From Paraburkholderia tuberum STM678 (GTDB lineage Bacteria > Pseudomonadota > Gammaproteobacteria > Burkholderiales > Burkholderiaceae), in the NCBI RefSeq assembly GCF_902833905.1, contig NZ_CADFGP010000006.1, positions 62,001-126,000 of the forward strand: DNA of 64,000 nt, given 5' to 3'. This document shows, in pieces, positions 8,138 through 17,021 of the stretch. The position numbers were made by a program, and so were the translations under genes. Within the stretch, counting starts at the first letter, position 1. Every line of letters begins with the position of its first letter. The notes under the pieces were generated by a model. The model had not been told where the DNA came from. It saw only the letters and a program-made list of their open reading frames with translations, and made no database searches.

Positions 8138-9615
8138 GCGATCTGAATCCTGTGAACCCGGTTGCGATGACGGTCTTCATCGCGTTCTTCGTGCTCGTCA
8201 CGGTGATCGGCTTTTTTGCCGCGCGCTGGAAACGCGGCGATCTGACGCAACTGCACGAGTGGGGTCTCGGCGGACGGCAGTTCGGCACGGTCATTTCGTG
8301 GTTCCTCGTCGGCGGCGATTTCTATACCGCCTATACGGTGATCGCGGTACCCGCGCTCGTTTATTCGGTGGGCGCGTATGGCTTCTTCGCGCTGCCGTAC
8401 ACGATCATCGTTTATCCGTTCGTGTTCGCAGTGATGCCGAAGCTGTGGAAGGTTGCGCACGCGAAGAACCACATCACCGCGGCCGACTACGTGCACGGCG
8501 AGTACGGCGGCAAGTGGTTCCCGGCGGCCATCGCGCTGACCGGCATCGTCGCGACGATGCCGTATATCGCGCTGCAGCTGGTGGGCATGCAGGTCGTGAT
8601 CAAGGGGCTCGGCGTCAGCGGCGAATTGCCGTTGATCGTCGCGTTCGTGATCCTCGCGCTCTATACGTATGCAAGCGGCCTGCGCGCGCCGGCGATGATC
8701 GCGTTCGTCAAGGACATCATGATCTATATCGTCGTGATCGCGGCGGTATGGCTGATTCCGGTGAAGCTCGGCGGCTATGGGCACGTGTTCGCACTGGCCG
8801 ATGCGCACTTCCAGGCGAAGGGCGGCGCGACCGGTATCCTGCTGAAGCCGAATCAGTACACGGCGTTCGCATCGCTCGCGCTCGGCTCGGCGCTCGCCGC
8901 GTTCATGTATCCACATACGATGACGGCGGTGCTGTCGTCGGCGTCGGCAAAGACGGTGCGCAAGAACGCGATCTTCCTGCCGGCCTACACGGTGCTGCTC
9001 GGCCTGATCGCGCTGCTCGGCTATATGGCGATCGCCGCTGGCGTGAACGTGAAGTCGGCAAGCGACGTGGTGCCGACCCTGTTCGGCACGCTGTTCCCGT
9101 CGTGGTTCGTCGGTTTCGCGGCTGCCGCGATCGCGATCAGCGCGCTGGTGCCGGCCGCGATCATGTCGATCGGCGCGGCGAATCTGTTCACGCGTAATCT
9201 GTGGCGTCCGCTGGTGTCGCCGAACATCTCGCCCGAGGCGGAGGCAGCCAATGCGAAGATCGTTTCGCTGGTCGTCAAGTTCGGGGCGCTGCTGTTCATC
9301 GTGTTCCTGCCGACGCAGTATGCGATCGATCTGCAACTGCTCGGCGGCGTGTGGATTCTGCAAATTTTCCCGGCCATCGTGTTCACGCTGTACACGCGCC
9401 GTCTGAACACGCCCGGTCTGTTCGTCGGCTGGCTCGTCGGTATCGTGCTCGGCACGGGCCTCGCGATTTCGCAAGGGCTCAAGCCGGTGTATGGCCTGCA
9501 TTTCGGCCACGAGAACTATTCGCTGTATATCGGCCTGATCGCGCTGGTCGCGAATATCGTCGTGAGCTTCGCGGTGTCGGCAGTGTCGCCGCGACGGGCT
9601 GCCGTGACGGCCTAG
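8134..9615 (+). CDS. mctP: MctP-like sodium:solute symporter (monocarboxylate uptake)
   Basis: The ATG at 8134 overlaps the DUF3311 stop, which decides the start; the longer frame from 8083 lies inside DUF3311. The 493-residue protein has about 13 hydrophobic helices and an SSS-family signature early on (GGRQFGTVISWFLVGGDFYTAYT), as in MctP and other carboxylate symporters. Predicted function is uptake of short monocarboxylates such as pyruvate, lactate or propionate. Regulation by the divergent MctSR-like pair through the palindrome at 7724 is likely. A strong terminator follows at 9641. Confidence 0.9.
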   Translation: MSDLNPVNPVAMTVFIAFFVLVTVIGFFAARWKRGDLTQLHEWGLGGRQFGTVISWFLVGGDFYTAYTVIAVPALVYSVGAYGFFALPYTIIVYPFVFAVMPKLWKVAHAKNHITAADYVHGEYGGKWFPAAIALTGIVATMPYIALQLVGMQVVIKGLGVSGELPLIVAFVILALYTYASGLRAPAMIAFVKDIMIYIVVIAAVWLIPVKLGGYGHVFALADAHFQAKGGATGILLKPNQYTAFASLALGSALAAFMYPHTMTAVLSSASAKTVRKNAIFLPAYTVLLGLIALLGYMAIAAGVNVKSASDVVPTLFGTLFPSWFVGFAAAAIAISALVPAAIMSIGAANLFTRNLWRPLVSPNISPEAEAANAKIVSLVVKFGALLFIVFLPTQYAIDLQLLGGVWILQIFPAIVFTLYTRRLNTPGLFVGWLVGIVLGTGLAISQGLKPVYGLHFGHENYSLYIGLIALVANIVVSFAVSAVSPRRAAVTA

Positions 9616-9640
9616 TCGACGGTTGTCCGGCTCGATGAAG

Positions 9641-9676
9641 AACGCCGCGGGGCTGTTGGCCCGCGGCGTTTTTTAT
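9641..9676 (+). terminator. Rho-independent terminator after the symporter gene
   Basis: An 11-bp perfect stem (AACGCCGCGGG at 9641-9651 with CCCGCGGCGTT at 9660-9670) encloses an 8-base loop and is followed by TTTTATT. It lies 25 bases after the symporter stop codon. Confidence 0.9.
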
Positions 9677-9790
9677 TGCTTCGACGGCTGGTGGTTTGGT
9701 CGGAGACGTGCCGTGAGGTTGGCTTTAGCGTGAGATGACGATAATTGCGCGATGAAGGCGGGGATTTCGAGCAGGCCTCAGACCATCCGG

Positions 9791-11023
9791 CTAAAACCGA
9801 TCGACTCGAAACGGCCGCGGATCGACCAGCGTCTGTTCACCGGTCATCATCTCGGCGATCAGCCGCCCCGTCACCGGTCCGAGCGTCAGACCATGATGCG
9901 CATGGCCGAACGCGAACCACAGTCCCTGATGTTTCGTCGCGGGCCCGATGATCGGCATCATGTCCGGCGTGCACGGGCGGCGTCCCATCCACGGTTCGGC
10001 ATCCAGACGTTCGCCGAGCGGAAACAGCGTGCGCGCGATCGGCTCGACCGCGTCGAGTTGCACCGGCGTCTTGGCCGCCTCGGGGCGCGCGATTTCGGCG
10101 CCCGTGGTCAAACGGATGCCGCGCGCCATCGGCGCGAGCACATAGCCGTGTTCGACGTCGAGAATCGGATGGTTCAACCGCGCGCTCCGACGCGGCGCGT
10201 AGTGCATGTGATAGCCGCGCTTGACCGCGAGCGGCAGCCGATACCCGAGCCGCGTGCTCGCGCGATCCGACCACGGTCCGAGCGCGATCACCGCCGACTC
10301 GGCCGTGATCGCCCCGTCCCGCGTCTCGACCTGCCAGCCTTCACGCAGCGTATCGGCATCGCCGATGAAGAACCGTCCGCCGAGCGCTTCGAAGTACCGC
10401 GCGTATGCGGTGACGAGCGCGTTCGGATCGCTGACCGAATCGGATTGCGGATAGCGCAGCCCGCCTTGCAGCCGCTTGTCGAGATCGGGTTCGAGCTGTT
10501 GCAGGCGCGGCGCGTCGAGCGTTTCGAACTCGACGCCGTACTCGCGATGCCACTGTTCGGCGAGGGTGGTTTCGGCGTCGCGCGCGGCGGCATGGCGAAA
10601 CACCTTGATCCAGCCGATCGGCCGCAGCAGCGCGCTGGCACCGGCGTCCGCGGCAAGCGCGCGATGTTCGCTGACACAATGCTCGATCAGCGTCGCGTAC
10701 GATTTCGCGATTTCCGCGTGCTTCGCCGGATGCGAGTTGCGCCAGTAGCGCCACAGGAACGGCGCAACCTGCAGCATCGCGTCGGCGTGATAGCGCACGT
10801 CGGGCGACTGGTTGCGCGCGTAGCGCAGCAGGGTGCCGAGCCCGCGCGGAAACGCGTACGGATAGACGCCTTCGCGCTGGATCAGCCCGGCGTTGCCGAA
10901 CGAGGTCTCGTTGCCCGCCTGCTTACGGTCGATCAGCGCAACCGCGCGGCCGCGTTTCTGCAGATGCACGGCGACGCACACCCCGACAATGCCGGCGCCG
11001 AGCACCACGGTATCGAATTTCAT
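9791..11023 (-). CDS. DadA-like FAD-dependent amino acid dehydrogenase/oxidase
   Basis: Predicted 410 residues with a clear ribosome site (aggga) before the ATG. The N-terminal dinucleotide fold VVLGAGIVGVCVAVHL followed by a charged residue (LIDR) binds FAD. The C-terminal region (GRRPCTPDMMPIIGPA ... FGHAHHGLTLGPVTGRLIAEM) is the conserved DAO/DadA signature. It should oxidise D-amino acids or related secondary amines, passing electrons to a quinone at the membrane. No racemase or dedicated regulator is adjacent, so the substrate is open. Confidence 0.88.
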   Translation of the reverse strand: MKFDTVVLGAGIVGVCVAVHLQKRGRAVALIDRKQAGNETSFGNAGLIQREGVYPYAFPRGLGTLLRYARNQSPDVRYHADAMLQVAPFLWRYWRNSHPAKHAEIAKSYATLIEHCVSEHRALAADAGASALLRPIGWIKVFRHAAARDAETTLAEQWHREYGVEFETLDAPRLQQLEPDLDKRLQGGLRYPQSDSVSDPNALVTAYARYFEALGGRFFIGDADTLREGWQVETRDGAITAESAVIALGPWSDRASTRLGYRLPLAVKRGYHMHYAPRRSARLNHPILDVEHGYVLAPMARGIRLTTGAEIARPEAAKTPVQLDAVEPIARTLFPLGERLDAEPWMGRRPCTPDMMPIIGPATKHQGLWFAFGHAHHGLTLGPVTGRLIAEMMTGEQTLVDPRPFRVDRF

Positions 11024-11275
11024 GCTCCCTGTCCGCCTTGCGTGTGTTCTGTGTGTTGTCGACGCTCCGCCGTGTTCGTGCGCAGCGAGGCGCCAGCTTT
11101 CATCTTATACAGGGATAGGTCCGCTTCGCTATTGGCAAAAAAGCCGCGCTCGGGAAAACGCCCGAATGCCAGGTTCGATCGGGCAAAACCGTGTCTTTCG
11201 ACGCACGATCGAGCGGGCGACTTAGGACTCGCTGGCGTCTGCGTGTAAACTGCTGACTTTTTTGCGTCCGGTGGT

Positions 11276-12178
11276 ATGTTGCAAGCCCCTCAGCGCAGCG
11301 CCCTCACTGGGCCTGCGCTCGTTCGCTTACTGGCCCGTCTCGCCGAGGCCGACGTCGCCGAATCGCGACAATCGCTGGCGGATCGGCTGAGCCAGTGGCT
11401 CGGCTGGACCGACGCGATCGCGTTGTCGTCGGCGCTGGATGGCAAGCCGCCGTCCGTCGCTGGTGGCGCGCGCGCGTTCGGCCGTGCGGAAGAGGAAGAG
11501 TGCACGCGCGTGCGCCGCTCGCTGGTGAGCGCAATCGCCAGCGATAGCGTGCTCGCCGGCTCACGGCAGCGTGGCCCGTCGCCGTCGTCCGCCCGGATGT
11601 CGGCGCCGCGCGTGGCGGTCGACACGCAGGCCGACTACGCGGTGTTCCGACAGCGCTATCTCGCGCTTCAGCAGTCGATGGAAACGGCGATCGGCACGTT
11701 GCGTGGCCGGCTGCGCGCGCTGCTGGCGACGCAGGCGCCGTCGCTCGCGCGGCTCGCGGTCGTCGATGCGGTGATGGAGCGTGCGCTCGGCGAGCGCGAG
11801 CGGAGTTTGCTCGGCGCGGTGCCCGGGTTGCTCGGCGGGCACTTCGAGCGCTTGCGCGAGGGTGAGAAGCGGAGGTTGGCGGAGGCGGAAGCACCGGCCG
11901 AAGTTGCCGCCGATGCCGATCCCACGCGGCAGCAGTCGGCCGAAGTCGAAGCCGGCGCTGCAGCCATGCAGCCGGAAGCAGCCTTGGCTCAAGTCAAAGC
12001 AAGCACCGCAGCCACGCGGCTCGCCAGGTCGACCGATGGCGGCAACGCTGCCGTGCCGCTCGCGTCCGAGGCGTGGCTCGACGTCTTCCGCAAGGACATG
12101 CAGAGCGTTTTGCTGGCCGAGCTGGAGGTTCGTTTTCAACCGGTCGAAGGGCTGCTCGCGGCTCTTCGCGCCTGCTAA
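11276..12178 (+). CDS. DUF3348 family protein, first gene of a motor-like operon
   Basis: Predicted 300 residues, cytosolic and helical, rich in A, R and E. A conserved N-terminal segment (ALTGPALVRLLARLAEADV...QWLGWTDAIALSSAL) and a middle region around DTQADYAVFRQRYLALQQSME match what I know as DUF3348. It starts a four-gene co-directional set; the next gene begins 10 bases after its stop. No enzyme motif is visible. Constant association with the MotA/MotB-like pair suggests a cytosolic regulator or adaptor of that complex. Confidence 0.75.
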   Translation: MLQAPQRSALTGPALVRLLARLAEADVAESRQSLADRLSQWLGWTDAIALSSALDGKPPSVAGGARAFGRAEEEECTRVRRSLVSAIASDSVLAGSRQRGPSPSSARMSAPRVAVDTQADYAVFRQRYLALQQSMETAIGTLRGRLRALLATQAPSLARLAVVDAVMERALGERERSLLGAVPGLLGGHFERLREGEKRRLAEAEAPAEVAADADPTRQQSAEVEAGAAAMQPEAALAQVKASTAATRLARSTDGGNAAVPLASEAWLDVFRKDMQSVLLAELEVRFQPVEGLLAALRAC

Positions 12179-12188
12179 CTGGGACCCC

Positions 12189-14546
12189 ATGTCCAGATAT
12201 CGTATCGATCTCGTTGTATTTCTCGCGGGGCTCTCCGCGGCGTGCTGGATCGCCGTCGGTTATGCCGTTTCCAATCCGCTCGCGTTCGTCGTCACGCTGC
12301 TGATCGGCGTCTTCTACGTGCTAGGCGCGCTCGAATTGCGCCGCTATGGTCAGGCGACCGCCACGCTGACAGGCGCGCTCGCCGCGTTGTCCGGACCACC
12401 GCCGAGCCTCGGCGCGTTTCTCGAACCTGTCCATCCGAGTCTGCGCAATAGCGTGCGGCTGCGCGTCGAAGGCGAGCGCGTCGCGTTGCCGGGACCCGCG
12501 CTGACGCCGTATCTGGTCGGTCTGCTAGTGCTGCTCGGCATGCTCGGCACGCTGCTCGGCATGGTGATGACGCTGCGCGGCACCGGCCTTGCGCTGGAGA
12601 GCGCTAGCGACCTGCAGGCGATCCGCGCATCGCTGGCCGCGCCGGTCAAGGGGTTGGGCTTCGCGTTCGGCACGTCGATCGCGGGTGTCGCGACGTCCGC
12701 GATGCTCGGGCTGCTGTCCGCGCTGTCCCGCCGCGAGCGGCTCGAAGCGGCGCAACAGCTCGACGCGAAGATCGCGACGACTTTGCGCGTCTACTCGCAG
12801 AGCCATCAACGCGAAGAAAGCTTCCGGATGCTGCAACGCCAGGCCGAAGCGACGCCGCTGCTGGTCGAACGTCTGCAGACGATGATGAGCGCGCTCGAAC
12901 AGCAGAGCGCCGCGTCGAACGAGCGGCAGATCGCGAGCCTCGACGCGTTTTACGGCCGCACCGAAGCCGCCTATCTGCGGCTCGCCGGTGTGATCGAGCA
13001 GTCGCTGAAGGACAGCGTGACCGGCAGCGCGCAGGCCGCCGGCAAGGCCCTGCAGCCGGTCGTCGAAGCGACGATGGCCGGCCTCTCGCGCGAAACCGCC
13101 GCGTTGCACGACGTGGTGACCCAGGCCGTGCAGCGCCAGCTCGACGGCATGTCGAGCGGCTTCGCGGCGACCAGCGCGAACGTCGCCGAGATTTGCCACA
13201 GCGCGCTCGCCGGACATCGGCAGGCGAGCGACGAGTTGGCCGCGCAACAGCGCGCTTCGGTCGAACGCGTTGCCGAAGCGTTCGAACAGCGCTCGCTCGC
13301 GCTGCTCGACGGCGTGTCCGCGCGGCTCGAAGCGACGGCGAGCGGCATGTCGAAGGCCTGGGGCGACGCGTTGGCTCAGCAGCAAAGCGCGGGCGACAAA
13401 CTCGCCGCCAACAACGAACAGGCGTTGGCGCGCGCCGCCGCGACGTTCGAGCAGCATGCCGCGGCGTTGCTGAGCGCGGTCGGTAGCTCGCATGCGAATT
13501 TGCAGACCGAACTGAGCGCGCGCGACGAGCAGCGTTTGGGCGCGTGGGCCGAGGCGCTCGACGCGATGGGTGCGAAGCTCAGCGAACAATGGCAGCAGAG
13601 GGGTGCGCAAGCCGCCAGCCATCAGCAGCAGATCTGCGACGCGCTTGCGCAAACGGCACGCGATATCTCCATGCAGACGCAAACGCATGCCAGCGCGACG
13701 ATCGCCGAAATCGATCGACTGGTTCAAGCCGCGGCTGAAGCACCGAAGGCGGCGACAAACCTGCAAGCCGAACTCGCCGCGCGCGACGAACAGCGCTTCG
13801 CGGCATGGACCGAAGCGCTCGCCGCGATGACCGCAAAGCTCGACGAACAATGGCAGCAAACGGGTTCGCAAACCGCGACCCGTCAGCAGCAAATCTGCGA
13901 CGCACTCGCGCAAACCGCACGCGATATCTCCGCGCAGACGCAAACGCATGCCAGCGCGACGATCGCCGAAATCGGGCGCCTCGTGCAAGCGGCGTCCGAA
14001 GCGCCGAAGGCCGCTGCCGAAGTCGTCGCGGAGCTGCGCCAGAAGCTCTCCGACAGCATGGTCCGCGACACCGCGATGCTCGAAGAGCGCAGTCGTCTGC
14101 TCGCCACGCTGGAGACGCTGCTCGACGCAGTCACCCACGCGTCGACCGAGCAACGCACGGCCGTCGATGCCTTGGTCTCGACGTCGGCGGGTCTGCTCGA
14201 ACGCGTCGGTAATCGCTTCACCGAGCACCTCGAGCACGAGACCGGCAAGCTCGGCACGGTCGCCGCGCAGGTCACCGGCAGCGCGGTCGAAGTCGCGAGC
14301 CTCGGCGAAGCATTCGGCGCGGCCGTGCATACCTTCGGCGAAGCGAACGACAAGCTCGTCGCACATCTCGAACGCATCGAAGCAGCGCTCGACAAATCGC
14401 TCGCGCGCAGCGACGAACAGCTCGCCTACTACGTCGCGCAGGCGCGTGACGTGGTCGACCTCAGCGTGATGTCGCAGAAGCAGATCGTCGAAGACCTGCA
14501 GTTGCTGGCCGCGCAGCGCGCGACCGCTGGAGCCGACGCGGTATGA
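12189..14546 (+). CDS. MotA/TolQ/ExbB-like proton-channel protein with long helical tail (DUF802)
   Basis: The start at 12189 follows DUF3348 by 10 bases and puts a membrane helix at the N-terminus; the longer frame from 11781 runs inside the previous gene. Of 785 residues, four membrane helices lie at about 7-24, 31-48, 105-127 and 152-178. The third and fourth carry the MotA/ExbB pattern (GMLGTLLGMVMTLRGTG, then GLGFAFGTSIAGVATSAMLGLL). Residues 180-785 are an alanine/glutamine-rich, almost purely helical tail with no membrane segment, including two tandem 87-residue repeats (437-523 and 524-610). This topology resembles ZorA of Zorya. The stop overlaps the MotB-like gene (ATGA), implying a fixed-ratio complex. 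Confidence 0.8.
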   Translation: MSRYRIDLVVFLAGLSAACWIAVGYAVSNPLAFVVTLLIGVFYVLGALELRRYGQATATLTGALAALSGPPPSLGAFLEPVHPSLRNSVRLRVEGERVALPGPALTPYLVGLLVLLGMLGTLLGMVMTLRGTGLALESASDLQAIRASLAAPVKGLGFAFGTSIAGVATSAMLGLLSALSRRERLEAAQQLDAKIATTLRVYSQSHQREESFRMLQRQAEATPLLVERLQTMMSALEQQSAASNERQIASLDAFYGRTEAAYLRLAGVIEQSLKDSVTGSAQAAGKALQPVVEATMAGLSRETAALHDVVTQAVQRQLDGMSSGFAATSANVAEICHSALAGHRQASDELAAQQRASVERVAEAFEQRSLALLDGVSARLEATASGMSKAWGDALAQQQSAGDKLAANNEQALARAAATFEQHAAALLSAVGSSHANLQTELSARDEQRLGAWAEALDAMGAKLSEQWQQRGAQAASHQQQICDALAQTARDISMQTQTHASATIAEIDRLVQAAAEAPKAATNLQAELAARDEQRFAAWTEALAAMTAKLDEQWQQTGSQTATRQQQICDALAQTARDISAQTQTHASATIAEIGRLVQAASEAPKAAAEVVAELRQKLSDSMVRDTAMLEERSRLLATLETLLDAVTHASTEQRTAVDALVSTSAGLLERVGNRFTEHLEHETGKLGTVAAQVTGSAVEVASLGEAFGAAVHTFGEANDKLVAHLERIEAALDKSLARSDEQLAYYVAQARDVVDLSVMSQKQIVEDLQLLAAQRATAGADAV
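13497..14018 (+). repeat. Two tandem 261-bp (87-codon) repeats inside the channel protein gene
   Basis: Copy 1 (13497-13757) and copy 2 (13758-14018) each begin NLQ.EL.ARDEQR and end QAA.EAPKAA. They share long identical blocks such as QQQICDALAQTARDIS and QTQTHASATIAEI. They encode heptad-like helical tail segments. An in-frame duplication with high nucleotide identity suggests recent tail lengthening. Confidence 0.85.
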
Positions 14547-15196
14547 GCGAGGACATCGACGGCGGCGTGGAAACCTCCGCGCCGATCTGGGCCGCGTTCG
14601 GCGATCTGATGTCGGTGCTGGTCGGCGCGTTCGTGCTGATTCTGGTCAGCGTGATCGGCGTGCAGCTCGAACTGTCGAGCAAGCTCGAGCAGGAGGTCAA
14701 GCAGCGCCAGGCTGAAACGCAGCGCCGCAAGACGCTCGAACAGGCACTCGCGGGACCGCTCGCGGCGGGGCGCGTGACGCTCGTCAATGGGCGCATCGGC
14801 ATTAGCGGCAACGTGCTGTTCGCGCTGAACTCCGCCCAGCTGCAGCCTGAGGGTCGCGCGCTGCTGAAGAGTCTCGCCGGGCCGCTGTCCGCGTATCTGC
14901 GCGCGAGCGATCAGATTCTGATGGTCAGCGGCTTCACCGACGATCAACGCCTGCGCGAAGGCAATCGACGCTTCGCCGATAACTGGGAGCTGTCGGCGCA
15001 GCGCGCGTTGACGGTCACGCGCACGCTGATCGACGAGGGCGTGTCGGCGTCGTCGGTGTTTGCGGCGGCGTTCGGCTCGGAGCAGCCGGTCAGTTCGAAT
15101 GCCGACGAACCCGGCCGCGCGAAAAACCGCCGCGTCGAAATCGCGCCGGTGCCGCGGCCGTCGAGTGCGGCGGCAGCGGAGAAGTCCGGTGCTTGA
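14543..15196 (+). CDS. MotB/OmpA-like stator protein
   Basis: Predicted 217 residues. A short cytosolic start is followed by one membrane helix (22-41) that opens with FGDLMSVLVGAFVLIL; D21 sits where MotB and ZorB carry the proton-binding aspartate. A coiled linker (42-75) leads to an OmpA-like peptidoglycan-binding domain (about 85-205, with NSAQLQPEGRALLKSLA, SGFTDDQRL, NWELSAQRALTV and AKNRRVEI). It should anchor a proton-driven complex with the preceding MotA-like protein to the cell wall. The start overlaps the upstream stop by 4 bases; the next gene overlaps its end by 8. Confidence 0.85.
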   Translation: MSEDIDGGVETSAPIWAAFGDLMSVLVGAFVLILVSVIGVQLELSSKLEQEVKQRQAETQRRKTLEQALAGPLAAGRVTLVNGRIGISGNVLFALNSAQLQPEGRALLKSLAGPLSAYLRASDQILMVSGFTDDQRLREGNRRFADNWELSAQRALTVTRTLIDEGVSASSVFAAAFGSEQPVSSNADEPGRAKNRRVEIAPVPRPSSAAAAEKSGA

Positions 15197-15821
15197 CGAC
15201 GCGATCCACGCGGCTCGCGCGAGGCTCGATGCATGGCGCGCGAGCGGCGCGGCTCGGCTCGATCCGGTGCGCTTTCATCTGCTCGACGCGCTTACGCGGC
15301 GCGCGGCACAGCACAGCGGCGAGCCGCGACGAGTGCTCGAGCAACGATTGGCAGGACTGCTGGCCGACTATACGGCCGAGGTAGAGCGTGCCGCTGCGGA
15401 CGAGAGCGCGTCGCAAGCCACGTCCGGTGAAGCCAACGCGGCCAACGACGCCACGCTCGCGGCGCTGATCGAACGCCTCGCCCGCCACCACGCGCGCGCC
15501 GATGCTCCGCACGCCGCCGCCTATCCCGATCTGCCCGCAGTCGACTACTTCCGCGAAGTCTGGTCCAAACTGCGCACCGAAAAGCAGTTGCGCCAGTCGC
15601 TCGCGCAGGTGCCAGGCAACGCGGGGCCGCTCAATTCGAGCAGCCTCGTACATCGCGCGCTGTCGTTGATGCGCGAGCTGTCGCCGGAATATCTGAAGCA
15701 ATTTCTGTCGTATGTCGATACGCTGTCGTGGCTCGAGCAGATGAACGACGGCGCACCGCTCGAGAAGGAAGCGCCGCGCGCCGCGACGACCGGCAAGGGC
15801 GTTCGCAAGAAGGTGCGCTGA
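15189..15821 (+). CDS. DUF2894 family protein, last gene of the motor-like operon
   Basis: The GTG at 15189 (VLDDAIHAARARLDAWRASG) overlaps the end of the MotB-like gene by 8 bases and fits the DUF2894 N-terminus; the longer frame from 15060 would lie inside the neighbour. The 210-residue product is helical and cytosolic, with a conserved C-terminal part (YFREVWSKLRTEKQLRQSL ... LMRELSPEYLKQFLSYVDTL) and a basic tail. Function unknown. Tight coupling suggests a soluble component of the same complex. Confidence 0.78.
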   Translation: MLDDAIHAARARLDAWRASGAARLDPVRFHLLDALTRRAAQHSGEPRRVLEQRLAGLLADYTAEVERAAADESASQATSGEANAANDATLAALIERLARHHARADAPHAAAYPDLPAVDYFREVWSKLRTEKQLRQSLAQVPGNAGPLNSSSLVHRALSLMRELSPEYLKQFLSYVDTLSWLEQMNDGAPLEKEAPRAATTGKGVRKKVR

Positions 15822-15880
15822 TAGGCGCGCTGATGCGCTAACGGCGGCTGGAATTTGCGTGCGCCAAGCCGCCGAAGCGT

Positions 15881-16141
15881 TCAGTCGAAGTCGAACACGT
15901 CGAAAATCGAGCGCTTCTTTTGATACCCGCGATGTTCGTCGCGACGCTCCTCGTAACGCTGCCGCTCGCTTTCCAGGGCACGCTCGCCGCGCCGCGAGCC
16001 GTCGCCGTCATCCTGCGCAATCAACTTGTCCAGTTCGCCGCGATCGAGCCATACGCCTCGGCAGTCCGGACAGTAATCGATTTCGATCGAGCGGCGCTCG
16101 GTCATCAGCAGATCGGTCGTTTTGCAGACTGGGCATTTCAT
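15881..16141 (-). CDS. Zinc-ribbon (TFIIB-type) small protein
   Basis: The start at 16141 gives MKCPVCKTTDLLM, putting the first zinc knuckle CPVC at the N-terminus; the longer frame would overlap terC. The second pair, CPDC, lies in YCPDCRGVWLDRGELDKLI, the zf-TFIIB signature. The remaining half of the 86 residues is charged and helical. It begins 7 bases after terC and is probably cotranscribed. Zinc binding is expected; the role is unknown. Confidence 0.85.
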   Translation of the reverse strand: MKCPVCKTTDLLMTERRSIEIDYCPDCRGVWLDRGELDKLIAQDDGDGSRRGERALESERQRYEERRDEHRGYQKKRSIFDVFDFD

Positions 16142-16148
16142 CACGGCA

Positions 16149-16901
16149 TCACTCCTCGCTGCTTGCCAGACGTTTCGTTTTCGCGCGCCGTGCAAGCATG
16201 TTCATCGCCTCGACGAACGCGGAAAACGCCATCGCCGCATAGATATACGCCTTCGGAACGTGCGAGCCGAAACCATCGGCGATCAGTGTCATGCCGATCA
16301 CGAGCAGGAAGCTCAGCGCCAGCATCACGATGGTCGGATTGCGATCGATGAAGCGCGCGAGCGGCTGCGCCGCGAACAGCATCACCATGATCGACACGAT
16401 CACCGCGACGAACATGATCGGCAGGTGCTCGGTCATGCCGACCGCGGTGATGATGCTGTCGACGGAAAACACGAGGTCGAGCAGGATGATCTGGCCGATC
16501 GCGGCCGCCAAGGTCAACTGCACGGTCGAGCTGGTTTTCGCGGCGAGTTCGTCAGCGGGGATCATGTGCTGACGGATTTCGGTGGTCGCCTTCCACACGA
16601 GGAACAGGCCGCCGCCGACGAGGATCAGATCGCGCCACGAAAAGCCATGATCGAACAGCGTGAACGCGACCGCGGTCAGCTTCGTGATCCACGCGATGGT
16701 GCTGAGCAGAAGCAGCCGCATCACCAGCGCGAGCAGCAGCCCGATGCGCTGCGCGCGCGGGCGTTGCGCTTCCGGCAAGCGGTTGCTGAGGATCGAAATG
16801 AAGATCAGGTTATCGATGCCGAGCACGATCTCCATCACGATCAGCGTGACGAGCGCGGCCCACGCGGCGGGATCGGCAACGAGTGCGAACAGGGAGTCCA
16901 T
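16149..16901 (-). CDS. TerC family integral membrane protein
   Basis: Predicted 250 residues with seven hydrophobic helices. Conserved TerC features are the acidic motif EIVLGIDNLIFISIL in helix 1 and LLDLVFSVDSIITAVGM in the middle. TerC/Alx/YkoY proteins move or bind Mn2+ and protect secreted metalloproteins and the envelope. The downstream zinc-ribbon gene is probably in the same transcript. Confidence 0.92.
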   Translation of the reverse strand: MDSLFALVADPAAWAALVTLIVMEIVLGIDNLIFISILSNRLPEAQRPRAQRIGLLLALVMRLLLLSTIAWITKLTAVAFTLFDHGFSWRDLILVGGGLFLVWKATTEIRQHMIPADELAAKTSSTVQLTLAAAIGQIILLDLVFSVDSIITAVGMTEHLPIMFVAVIVSIMVMLFAAQPLARFIDRNPTIVMLALSFLLVIGMTLIADGFGSHVPKAYIYAAMAFSAFVEAMNMLARRAKTKRLASSEE

Positions 16902-17021
16902 GAGGTGGCGGAATCGAGTGCGCCGCGAGCGGCGGAACCGCCATCATGGGCCTATTCGCGGTTCGAATGAACCAGTGATAACCTGAACGACGTTTCGGAT
17001 TTTTCGAAGTATCGGATTAGC

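Noticed and set aside
12525..14366. Open frame of 613 codons antisense to the motor-tail gene
   Set aside because: The repeated protein sequence lies on the plus strand, with membrane helices and family motifs; the minus frame has none.
11276..15821. Annotation of the operon as a Zorya defence system
   Set aside because: ZorA/B-like design is present, but no ZorC, ZorD or ZorE-type gene lies nearby; the partners are DUF3348 and DUF2894, and the surroundings are ordinary chromosome.
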